A stretch of 64,000 nucleotides of DNA. Origin: Roseomonas nitratireducens (GTDB lineage Bacteria; Pseudomonadota; Alphaproteobacteria; Acetobacterales; Acetobacteraceae). The first letter of the stretch is position 1, and every line of letters starts with the position of its first letter. The notes below the pieces were generated by a model. That model saw only the letters and a program-made list of their open reading frames with translations. It did no database searches and was not told where the DNA came from. Shown one piece after another: positions 19,783 through 27,287 of the stretch. The position numbers and the translations under genes are program-made. The stretch covers positions 62,001-126,000 of the forward strand of contig NZ_JAGIYZ010000004.1 in assembly GCF_017813355.1 (NCBI RefSeq). The letters run 5' to 3'.

Positions 19783-21719
19783 AGCGCCGCGGCCTGTCCC
19801 TCGCCCAGCGGCTCACCCTCGCCTTCCTCGGCCTGGTGGGCGCGGTGCTGCTGGTCAACGGCAGCATCTCCATGTGGTTCGCCTATCGCGAGGCGACCGA
19901 GGCCGCCGTGCGCGTCGAGCAGGAGAAGGCGGATGCGGCGGCGGACCGCGTCGCGCAGTTCATCGCCGAGCTCGAGCAGCAGATCGGCTGGACCACGCGG
20001 GCCGACTGGGCGCGCGTGCCGATGGAGCAGCGCCGCTACGACTTCATCCGCCTGCTGCGCCAGGCGCCGGCGATCAGCGAGGTGCTGTATGTCGACGGGG
20101 AGGGGCGCGAACGTCTGCGCCTCTCGCGGCTCGAGCCCGATGTCCTCGACAGCGGCACCGACCTGTCCGCCGATGCGCGCTTCCGTGGCGCGCGGGAGAA
20201 CCGCGTCTGGTACGGCCCGGTCACCTTCCGCCGCGGATCGGAACCCTACATGGCGCTCGCCATGGTCCATGCCGGGCGCAATCCCGGCGCCACCATCGCC
20301 GAGGTCAACCTGAAGCTGATCTGGGAGGTCATGACGGCGATCCGCGTGGGCGGCACGGGCTATGCCTTCGTCACGGACACGGCGGGGCGGCTGATCGCGC
20401 ATCCGGACATGAGCCTGGTGCTGCGCGACACGGATCTGTCCGCGCTGCCGCAGGTGGCCGGCGCGATCGCCGGCGCGGGGGAACGCGTGCGCGCCGCGCG
20501 CGGCGTCGACGGGCGCGCGGTGCTGTCCGCCCATGCGACGATCCCGCGGCTCGGCTGGATCGTCTTCGTCGAACAGCCGACGTCGGAGGCCCTCGCCCCC
20601 GTCTATGCCGCGGCCTACCAGACGCTGGCGCTGCTCGCCCTCGGCGTCGTCGTCGCGCTGCTGGCCGGCGTCGTGCTCGCGCGGCGGCTGACGGGCCCGA
20701 TCCGCGCGCTCCAGGCCGGCGCGGAGCGGCTGGGCCAGGGCGACCTCGCGCAGCGCATCGATGTCGAGGCCAGGGACGAGATCGGCACGCTGGCCCTGCG
20801 GTTCAACGAGATGGCGGTGCGCATCCAGGACGCGCAGGAAACGCTGGAGGCGAATGTCGCGGACCGGACGCGGGAACTGGCCGAATCCCTCGATGATCTG
20901 CGGGCCGCGCAGGACCGGCTGGTGCAGACCGAGAAGCTCGCCTCCCTCGGCCAGCTCACCGCCGGCATCGCGCACGAGATCAAGAATCCGCTGAACTTCG
21001 TGAACAACTTCGCCGAGCTCTCGATCGACCTGCTGGCCGAGCTGCGCGACGCGATGGACCGCGCGGACGGCGCGATCGCGCCCGCGCTCCGCCTCGAGAT
21101 CGACGAGCTCTGCGGCATGCTCCGCGACAACCTCGCGAAGGTCACCGCGCATGGCCGGCGCGCCGACAGCATCGTGCGCAACATGCTCGCCCATTCGCGC
21201 GAGGGAAAGAGCGAGCGCCGCCGCGTGGACATCAACGCGCTGGTCGAGGAATCGCTCAACCTCGCCTGGCATGGCGCGCGCGCGGAGCGGCCCGGCTTCA
21301 ACGTCGCGATCGACAAGCGCCTGGACCCGGCGGCCGGGCAGCTCGATCTCTATCCGCAGGAATTCACGCGCGTGCTGCTCAACCTGTTCGGCAACGCCTT
21401 CCACGCCGTGCAGCAGAAGGACAAGGCCGGCTTCCAGCCGCATCTGCTGGTCTCCACCCAGGCGCGGGCGGAGGAGGTCGTCGTGACCGTCCGCGACAAC
21501 GGCACCGGCATTCCCGAAACCGTCCGCAGCCACATCTTCGAACCCTTCTTCACCACGAAGCCGCCCGGCCAGGGGACGGGGCTCGGCCTCTCGCTCTCGC
21601 ACGACATCGTCGTGCAGCAGCATGGCGGGCGGATCGAGGTCGCGACCGCGCCCGGGGAATGGACCCAGTTCAACGTGACGCTGCCGCGCATGCCGGCAGA
21701 GCAGGGGCGTGCGGCATGA
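19779..21719 (+). CDS. Sensor histidine kinase with periplasmic Cache-type domain
   Basis: A 646-residue membrane kinase. TM1 spans about 12-34, a roughly 245-residue periplasmic region with double-Cache features (VLYVDGEGRERLRL near 102; GYAFVTDTAGRLIAHPD at 194-210) follows, and TM2 spans about 281-300. A HAMP linker at 301-355 and a coiled coil lead to the dimerisation helix with phospho-acceptor His399 (AHEIKNPL). ATPase motifs are NLFGNA (535-540), DNGTGIP (573-579), FEPFFTTK and GQGTGLGL (598-605). It overlaps binding protein copy 5 and the receiver gene by four bases each. Phosphotransfer to the two receivers encoded downstream is the expected role. Confidence 0.93.
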   Translation: MKRRGLSLAQRLTLAFLGLVGAVLLVNGSISMWFAYREATEAAVRVEQEKADAAADRVAQFIAELEQQIGWTTRADWARVPMEQRRYDFIRLLRQAPAISEVLYVDGEGRERLRLSRLEPDVLDSGTDLSADARFRGARENRVWYGPVTFRRGSEPYMALAMVHAGRNPGATIAEVNLKLIWEVMTAIRVGGTGYAFVTDTAGRLIAHPDMSLVLRDTDLSALPQVAGAIAGAGERVRAARGVDGRAVLSAHATIPRLGWIVFVEQPTSEALAPVYAAAYQTLALLALGVVVALLAGVVLARRLTGPIRALQAGAERLGQGDLAQRIDVEARDEIGTLALRFNEMAVRIQDAQETLEANVADRTRELAESLDDLRAAQDRLVQTEKLASLGQLTAGIAHEIKNPLNFVNNFAELSIDLLAELRDAMDRADGAIAPALRLEIDELCGMLRDNLAKVTAHGRRADSIVRNMLAHSREGKSERRRVDINALVEESLNLAWHGARAERPGFNVAIDKRLDPAAGQLDLYPQEFTRVLLNLFGNAFHAVQQKDKAGFQPHLLVSTQARAEEVVVTVRDNGTGIPETVRSHIFEPFFTTKPPGQGTGLGLSLSHDIVVQQHGGRIEVATAPGEWTQFNVTLPRMPAEQGRAA

Positions 21720-22114
21720 GCGTCCTGGTCCTGGTGGTCGACGACGAGCCCGACATCGAGGCGCTGTTCCGCCAGCAGTTCCGGCGCGACCTTCGCGAAG
21801 GGCGCTTCGAGATGGGCTTCGCCGGGTCCGGACCGCAGGCGCTCGGCCTCATCGCCGCCGCCGCCGGGCGGGACATCATCCTGCTGCTGTCGGACGTGAA
21901 CATGCCGGGCATGAGCGGCTTCGACCTCGTTGCCCGCGCCCGCACGCTGCGGCCCGACGTGCCGGTCGTACTCATCACCGCGTATGACGACCCCGGGACG
22001 CGCCTTCGCGCGGGGGAGAGCGGGGCGGAGGGGCTGATCCCGAAGCCTATCGACTTCGCCCTGCTGCGGGCGGAGATCGAGCGGCGCCTGCGCGCGCGGG
22101 AGGCGACGCCATGA
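21716..22114 (+). CDS. Single-domain response regulator (CheY-like receiver)
   Basis: A 132-residue stand-alone receiver. The acidic pair is Asp9/Asp10, the phospho-acceptor is Asp60 ([11 protein letters not shown]), the switch Thr is Thr88 and the lysine is Lys110 (KPID). It has no output domain. It overlaps the kinase stop and the next gene start by four bases each. It may act as a phosphate sink, a phosphorelay intermediate, or a protein-protein switch competing with the cyclase receiver for phosphate. Confidence 0.92.
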   Translation: MSVLVLVVDDEPDIEALFRQQFRRDLREGRFEMGFAGSGPQALGLIAAAAGRDIILLLSDVNMPGMSGFDLVARARTLRPDVPVVLITAYDDPGTRLRAGESGAEGLIPKPIDFALLRAEIERRLRAREATP

Positions 22115-23349
22115 GCCTCGTCCTGGTCGTGGACGACGAGCCGGACCTGGAGGCGCTGATCCTGCAGCGATTCCGGCGGGAAGCGCGCGACGGGCGGCTC
22201 GCCTTCCATTTCGCCCGCGACGGGCAGGAGGCGCTGGAGCGCCTTGACGCCGCGCCCGAGACGGCGCTCGTGCTCGCCGACATCAACATGCCGCGGATGG
22301 ACGGGCTGACGCTTCTGGCCCGGCTGCAGGAGATGCCGGACCCGCCGGCGACCGTGATCGTCTCCGCCTATGGGGACATGGCGAATATCCGCACCGCGAT
22401 GAACCGCGGCGCCTTCGACTTCCTCACCAAGCCGATCGACTTCGCCGACCTCGAGGCGACGATGACGAAGACGCTGCGGCACGTGGCGGAACGGCGCGCG
22501 GCGGAGGCGCGGCGCATCGCCGCCGAACGGGCGCATGCCGCACTCGCGCGCTATTTCTCGCCCAACCTCGCGCGGCAGCTCGCGGATGCCGAGCGGTCGC
22601 TCGACCTCGGTGGCCAGCGGCGCGACATCACCGCCGTCTTCACCGACGTCGCCGACTTCACCGCGCTGGTGGAGGAGCTGGCGCCCGCCGCTCTTGCCGG
22701 CCTGCTCAACGCGTATCTGTCGGGCATCACCGACATCGTCTTCGCCCATGGCGGCACGGTCGCGAAGGTGATGGGCGACGGGATGCTGCTGCTGTTCGGC
22801 GCGCCGGACGAGCAGCCCGACCATGCGGCGCGCGCGGTGGCGTGCGCGCTGGCGATCGACGCCTTCGCCGAGGCCTTCCGCGCGGCACGCGCGGCGGAGG
22901 GAACCGGCTTCGGCGCGACGCGCATCGGCCTGCACAGCGGGCCGGCCCTGGTCGGCGATTTCGGTGGCGGGCGGCATTTCGACTACACGGCCTATGGCGA
23001 CACGATCAACGTCGCGGCGCGGCTGGAGGCGGCGAACAAGGCGCTTGGCACCAGGCTGCTCGCTTCCGCTTCCGTCGCCGCGCGCATCCCGGGCTTCCAG
23101 GGGCGCGGCGTGGGCGAATTGCTGCTGCGCGGCCGGACGGACGCCGTCGCCGCCTTCGAGCCGCTGACGTCGGACCGCGCGGCTTCGCCTGCCTTTTCCG
23201 CCTATGTCGGCGCGCTCACGCAGTGCCGCGTGGACCCGGCGGCGGCGCTGGAGGCGCTTGCGCGCCTCGCGGCGACGGGCGATGCGCTGGCGTCGTTCCA
23301 GGCCAGGCGGCTGGCCGCGGGCGGCGACGGGCCGATCGACCTGCGGTGA
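22111..23349 (+). CDS. Response regulator with class III adenylate cyclase output domain
   Basis: A 412-residue protein. The receiver covers 1-120 with acidic residues Asp8/Asp9, phospho-acceptor Asp57 ([10 protein letters not shown]) and Lys107. A helical linker (120-150) leads to a nucleotide cyclase domain (about 170-345). All class III catalytic positions are present: metal aspartates Asp179 (VFTDVADF) and Asp223 (KVMGDGM), base-selecting Lys219 and Thr293 (DYTAYGD), and transition-state Asn300 and Arg304. Lys/Thr is the bacterial adenylate cyclase pair, so cAMP rather than cGMP is expected. It is the last gene of the eight-gene operon and probably feeds the divergent Crp/Fnr protein. Confidence 0.93.
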   Translation: MSLVLVVDDEPDLEALILQRFRREARDGRLAFHFARDGQEALERLDAAPETALVLADINMPRMDGLTLLARLQEMPDPPATVIVSAYGDMANIRTAMNRGAFDFLTKPIDFADLEATMTKTLRHVAERRAAEARRIAAERAHAALARYFSPNLARQLADAERSLDLGGQRRDITAVFTDVADFTALVEELAPAALAGLLNAYLSGITDIVFAHGGTVAKVMGDGMLLLFGAPDEQPDHAARAVACALAIDAFAEAFRAARAAEGTGFGATRIGLHSGPALVGDFGGGRHFDYTAYGDTINVAARLEAANKALGTRLLASASVAARIPGFQGRGVGELLLRGRTDAVAAFEPLTSDRAASPAFSAYVGALTQCRVDPAAALEALARLAATGDALASFQARRLAAGGDGPIDLR

Positions 23350-23418
23350 TGGTTCTGGCCGCCGGGCAGGCGGGGTGCCGCGCTTCCCCGCTGCGTCGCG
23401 CGGGGCGCGTCCAGGCGT

Positions 23419-23450
23419 CGGCAGGGGACGTGAAGGCGCGCCCCCTGCCG
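23419..23450. terminator. Bidirectional terminator-like hairpin
   Basis: Nine-bp inverted repeat CGGCAGGGG / CCCCTGCCG with a 14-base loop, between the convergent cyclase and OmpA-family genes. A weak T-rich stretch (TTGCTTCCTC) follows on the plus strand. Confidence 0.5.
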
Positions 23451-23458
23451 TTGCTTCC

Positions 23459-24589
23459 TCAGAGCAGGACGATCTCCACGCGACGGTTCTGCGGTTCGCG
23501 CGTGTTGTCCGCGGTGGGGACGAGCAGCTGTCCCTCGCCGACGCCGCGCGCGGTGATCTCGCCGCGCGGCACGCCCAGGCGCACGAGTTCGGCCGCGACC
23601 GCGTTCGCGCGGCGCACGGACAGCCCCTGATTGTACTGCGGCGAGCCCGAGGTGTCCGTATGGCCCGTCACCTCGATGCGCGTCACCTGCTGGCGTCCGC
23701 GCGCCTGCGCCGCCTCGGCGATGATCTGCCGCGTCCGCGCCGTCAGGTCCGAGCGGTTCCAGTCGAAGAAGACAAGGAAGGTGCGCGCGGGCGCGGGGGC
23801 GGCGGCCGCGACCGGCCCGGCCGCGGGGGCCGCCTGGCCGAAATTGTAGCGCACGCCGAGCAGGACGGAGTGGTTGAAGGCATCGACCTCCACATTCGAG
23901 CGCTGCGTGACGCCGATCGCATTCGTCGCCGTCGCGGAGAATTCCGGCGAGAGCATGCCGAAGAAGCGGTACTCGGCGGTGAGGGCGAGGCCGGGCACGG
24001 AGCTGATCGGCAGGCCGAGGCCGAGGATCGCCTGGTAGGCGAAGCGCCCGTCGGAATCGTCGATGCGGAACTGCGGCACGGTCGTGCCTGCGGTGGTGCG
24101 CCCGCGCAGCGAGACGTTGTCGTAGTCATGCACCGCATAGCCGGCGCCGAGGCCGACATAGGGCTGCACGGCCCAGCGCGAGGTGGCGCCGAAATCGTAC
24201 AGGACATTGGCCATCACGCCGTAGGTCCGGGCCGTGCCGCCCGAATTGCCGCTGAAGCCGGTCGCGCTCACCTGGTCGACCTCGTTCTGGCGGTAGTTGC
24301 CCTCGAGTTCGACGCGGAAGCCGTTGCCGAAGCCATAGCCGACCGAGATCAGCCCGACGAAGCCGAGGCTGAAGGAGGCGTTGAAGCCCCCGCTCGGCGT
24401 CAGGCCGAGATTGTTCGGATTGACGTTGCTGCTGTCGATGAAGCTCTGGAGGTTGCCGCCGTCGGAATCCGTCAGCCAGTTCATGCCGGCCCCGCCGGCG
24501 ATGTACAGCCCGGTGACGGGCTGCGCGATGGCGGCGGCGGCGGGCATCGCCATGACGGTGGCGAGGAGTAGGGCCTTCTTGGAGTTCAT
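23459..24589 (-). CDS. OmpA-family outer-membrane protein
   Basis: A 376-residue envelope protein. A signal peptide (MNSKKALLLATVMAMPAAAAIAQ) leads to an eight-strand-type beta-barrel (about 24-255) rich in alternating aromatic strands. An Ala/Pro linker follows, then a C-terminal OmpA peptidoglycan-binding domain (about 265-376) with FFDWNRSDLT, GHTDTSGS and the closing NRRVEIVL. It tethers the outer membrane to the cell wall. ATG 24589 was chosen for the signal peptide; the frame runs on to 24673 without support. Confidence 0.92.
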   Translation of the reverse strand: MNSKKALLLATVMAMPAAAAIAQPVTGLYIAGGAGMNWLTDSDGGNLQSFIDSSNVNPNNLGLTPSGGFNASFSLGFVGLISVGYGFGNGFRVELEGNYRQNEVDQVSATGFSGNSGGTARTYGVMANVLYDFGATSRWAVQPYVGLGAGYAVHDYDNVSLRGRTTAGTTVPQFRIDDSDGRFAYQAILGLGLPISSVPGLALTAEYRFFGMLSPEFSATATNAIGVTQRSNVEVDAFNHSVLLGVRYNFGQAAPAAGPVAAAAPAPARTFLVFFDWNRSDLTARTRQIIAEAAQARGRQQVTRIEVTGHTDTSGSPQYNQGLSVRRANAVAAELVRLGVPRGEITARGVGEGQLLVPTADNTREPQNRRVEIVLL

Positions 24590-24745
24590 GGCTGTGGTCC
24601 TGCTTCCGGGATCGCGGCCCATTGCCGCATCGGGGTAACTTCCGCGGGCCGCCGGCGTTGCGCGGGGTTGCATGCGCGATGCGCTCTGCCTCGGGTATGT
24701 GGCCCGCGAGCAACAAGCGCGGTGCCGGATCGCCCGATGCGCGCG

Positions 24746-24946
24746 TCACTCCGCGCGCGGTTCCTTCTCGGCTTCGTTGACCGCATCCTCGTGATCGCGC
24801 CGCGCCTTGTCGCGCTGGTGGATTTCCTTGCCGTAGTCCGGGCCGCCTTCCTTGCGCTCGTCGGGGCGGAGCCTCGGATCGGGGCGATCGGGCGGCGGGG
24901 CATCGGGGACGTGGCTGGGGAGGCGCGGACGACGAGGACCATTCAT
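24746..24946 (-). CDS. Small charged hypothetical protein
   Basis: A 66-residue protein, very rich in Arg, Asp, Glu and Pro, with no hydrophobic segment. It starts MNGPRRPRLPSHV and ends in a basic/acidic helix (HQRDKARRDHEDAVNEAEKE). AAGGAG lies eight bases before the ATG, which is why a short gene is preferred over the longer open frame to 25147. I do not recognise a family. It could be a cytoplasmic stress or nucleic-acid-associated peptide; no function is assigned. Confidence 0.6.
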   Translation of the reverse strand: MNGPRRPRLPSHVPDAPPPDRPDPRLRPDERKEGGPDYGKEIHQRDKARRDHEDAVNEAEKEPRAE

Positions 24947-25221
24947 CGGGCTTCTCCTTCTCGGTCGAGGAGAACGCACGCCCGGACGAAAGGTTGCTCG
25001 CGCGCCGGCTCCGTTTCGCGCCCTTCCGGATGGATCCGGGACGCCATCGACCGCGCGGCCAGCGCGTGCCCGCAGGCTGCGCCACCACGGCACCAAGGCC
25101 GCGATGCGCCACCGGCGCACCGGCGAGGATGGCGCGCGGGAGGCCACGGTTCCAAGGACGCCGCCCGCGGCCTCTTGATGCCTGCGCGACCGGGTTTGGT
25201 GCGGGGCCGCGCGCGCCGCTG

Positions 25222-25782
25222 CTACATCATGCCCATCACGAGGCTGTCGGCCGCCTGCCGCTGCTGCTCGGTCAGCACCGCATAGAGCGGCGTGAGGGCG
25301 GTCTTCAGCCGACGCAAGGCCTCGACATGCGCCGTCGCCATGCGCTCATGCTGCTCGATGCGCTGCGGCAGGGTGACGGGCGGCGCGTTCGCCGCGGATG
25401 GCTGCGCGGCCTCCGGCGTGCGGGCGCGGAGCTCGGCCATGGCCCGGCTGTTGGCGCGCAGCGCCTCGGCGAAGGCATTCCATTGCGCCGTCTGCGCCTC
25501 GGTGATGCCGATCTCCGCCTTGAGGAAGGCGATCCGGCCCTCGACATGCTGGCCCATCATGCCGTGGCCCATCATGCCCGCGCCCATCGGCATGCCGCCG
25601 CGCATCATGGGCATCCCCATGCCGGGCCCCATGCCCGGGCCGGGCGTCATCCGGCCCGCGCCGGCCGGTGGCGTGGCCTGCGCCGGGGGCGTGGCGGGCG
25701 CCGTGGTCTGCGCCCATGCGGCGCCGCTAAGGCCAAGCAGGAGCGTCGCGGCGCCGAGCGCCGATGTCCTCGAGAACTGCAT
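25222..25782 (-). CDS. Spy/CpxP-like periplasmic protein with Met/His-rich segment
   Basis: A 186-residue exported protein with signal peptide ending near AAWAQ. A striking Met/Gly/His-rich segment of about 35 residues follows (GMGMPMMRGG, MGHGMMGQH), then helices with two LTxxQ-like motifs (GITEAQTAQW and LTEQQRQAADSL) typical of Spy/CpxP chaperones and metal-sensing CzcE/CnrX relatives. Met-rich stretches of this type often bind Cu(I) or Ag(I). GGAGG lies before the start at 25782. The role may be envelope stress protection or copper buffering; this is inference. Confidence 0.8.
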   Translation of the reverse strand: MQFSRTSALGAATLLLGLSGAAWAQTTAPATPPAQATPPAGAGRMTPGPGMGPGMGMPMMRGGMPMGAGMMGHGMMGQHVEGRIAFLKAEIGITEAQTAQWNAFAEALRANSRAMAELRARTPEAAQPSAANAPPVTLPQRIEQHERMATAHVEALRRLKTALTPLYAVLTEQQRQAADSLVMGMM

Positions 25783-26089
25783 GACTTTCCTCCGATGAAC
25801 GCGCGTGGGGGTCTGGATCGTGGCCGGCCGGACTGTCGCGGCCTGGTCGTCGCGGAACGGCGGCGGCGCCTGAACCGGATCACGACGGAACAACGCGCGA
25901 CGGCGCGTCGGGTTGCATGGCGCGTTCGGTGGCGGCTCGCCTTAGCGGTGGCGCGGTCGGGGGCCGGCGCGGCACGCGCGGGATGGAACCCGCGTCCCGC
26001 CGCGGCGCCAAAAGGCGCGCGACCATTGCTGCGCGGCTGGGGCAATTCCGCCTCTCCGGCCCGATGACGTGTCCGCCGGCGGCTTGAAG
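25783..26089. other. Intergenic region left of the first element
   Basis: About 300 bases without a supported gene. The last 40 (CTCCGGCCCGATGA at about 26053 onward) resemble the DNA just left of the tRNA-Arg gene at about 54639, so this stretch may be the original tRNA-flanking sequence or the end of a related element. Confidence 0.45.
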
Positions 26090-26451
26090 TGGCGTCCCCG
26101 AGAGACGCCAATATGAAGACATAATTCATTGAAAAATCTTGATCAGGCGTTTTGGTCTTGCTCACGACCCCCATTTCCACCCCCAGCGTTGCAATTGATG
26201 CCGGTGGACGATGCGGTGGGAGGCGTCGATCGCGGGAACGGCGAAGCATGCGGCTCCAGCCACTCGATCAAAGATGCCCACCGCCCGGTGGTTTGAGCAG
26301 GAGCGGCCCAGAGACTTTCGGCCGAAGGTTCCCATCGCTGAAGCCGGCGGAGCTTAGAACTCTCGCCCCCGAGCTAGGCTCGATGCGGCGGAAATGGCGG
26401 GCGACTAGGTCCAGATCGTCGCAATACGGCATCGTCGGATGCGGGTCCCCG
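26090..26451. repeat. 362-bp direct repeat, left copy
   Basis: Matches 35537-35898 over the full 362 bases with about 14 mismatches by eye and no net gap; ten of the mismatches lie in the first 75 bases. It begins with TGGCGTCCCCGAGAG, which is also the 3' end of the tRNA-Arg gene. It has no convincing coding frame, because the differences change residues freely in every frame. It is read here as the conserved end of an integrative element plus its attachment core. Confidence 0.9.
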
Positions 26452-26588
26452 CATCCCGAAACTCCCGAGAAATCAACGAACTCGAAGCACCCCGCATCGG
26501 CTTATGCCGAGCGGTCGCTCAGGGCGCGTAATGTTTTTGCTCGATCAGAGAGACCCTTCCGCGATGACGCGCCGGGACCGTGCTCGCC
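26452..26588. other. Spacer between left repeat and kdpE
   Basis: Short non-coding stretch following the repeat and downstream of kdpE. No hairpin terminator is obvious. Confidence 0.4.
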
Positions 26589-27287
26589 CTACTCCTGGCC
26601 GAACCGGTAGCCCACGCCCGGTTCCGTCCGGATGAGCCCCGCGGCCGGTCCCAGCTTCTGCCGCAGGTGGCCGACATACACGCGCAGGTATTGCGCATCC
26701 TCGACATGCGCGGGCCCCCAGACCGCCGTCAGGAGCTGGCGCTGCGTGACCACCCGGCCCTCCCCGTAGCGAACCAGCGCGGCGAGCAGGTCCCATTCAC
26801 GCGGCGTCAGCTTCAGCGGCTCACCGCCCTCCACCCGCGCGATCCTGCGAGCGAGGTCCACCTCCAGCGGGCCGGCCCGCACCAAGGTGTCTGCCACCTG
26901 CCGGGATGCCGCCCCGGCGCGCCGCAGCGCGGCGCGGATGCGCGCCAGCAGTTCGCCCAGCGCGAAGGGCTTCTCGACATAGTCATCCGCGCCGGCATCG
27001 AGTGCGGCGACCTTCTCGGCCTCCTGATCGCGGGCGGAGAGGATGACGATAGGGGCGTCGGTAAAGCCGCGCAGCCGGGGGATCGCCAACTTACCGTCGC
27101 CGTCCGGCAGGCCCAGGTCGAGCAGCACCAGCGCGGGCGCCCGCTCGGCCGCCAGGCGAAGGCCTTCCGCCATCGTCGCGGCGCGCATCGGGGCGTAGCC
27201 CGCCGCTTCCAGCGCCGGTCCGAGGAAGCGATGGATCTGCGGCTCGTCGTCCACGACGAGGATCCGGGGTGGAGCGACCGCGCTCAT
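26589..27287 (-). CDS. kdpE: KdpE response regulator
   Basis: A 232-residue OmpR-type regulator. The receiver has Asp14/Asp15, phospho-acceptor Asp57 (LLDLGLPDGDG) and a conserved Lys in EKPFALGEL. The winged helix holds LTPREWDLL, VVTQRQLLTAVWG and the C-terminal TEPGVGYRF. It receives phosphate from KdpD and activates kdpFABC under potassium limitation or osmotic upshift. Its start overlaps the kdpD stop by four bases. An 11-bp-phased direct repeat upstream of kdpFABC is the likely binding site. Confidence 0.95.
   Translation of the reverse strand: MSAVAPPRILVVDDEPQIHRFLGPALEAAGYAPMRAATMAEGLRLAAERAPALVLLDLGLPDGDGKLAIPRLRGFTDAPIVILSARDQEAEKVAALDAGADDYVEKPFALGELLARIRAALRRAGAASRQVADTLVRAGPLEVDLARRIARVEGGEPLKLTPREWDLLAALVRYGEGRVVTQRQLLTAVWGPAHVEDAQYLRVYVGHLRQKLGPAAGLIRTEPGVGYRFGQE

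Noticed and set aside
26152-26610. Open frame through the left repeat, also present in the right repeat at 35599-35904
   Set aside because: Differences between the copies change residues freely, the frame runs into unrelated sequence in each copy, and no ribosome-binding site or family was seen.
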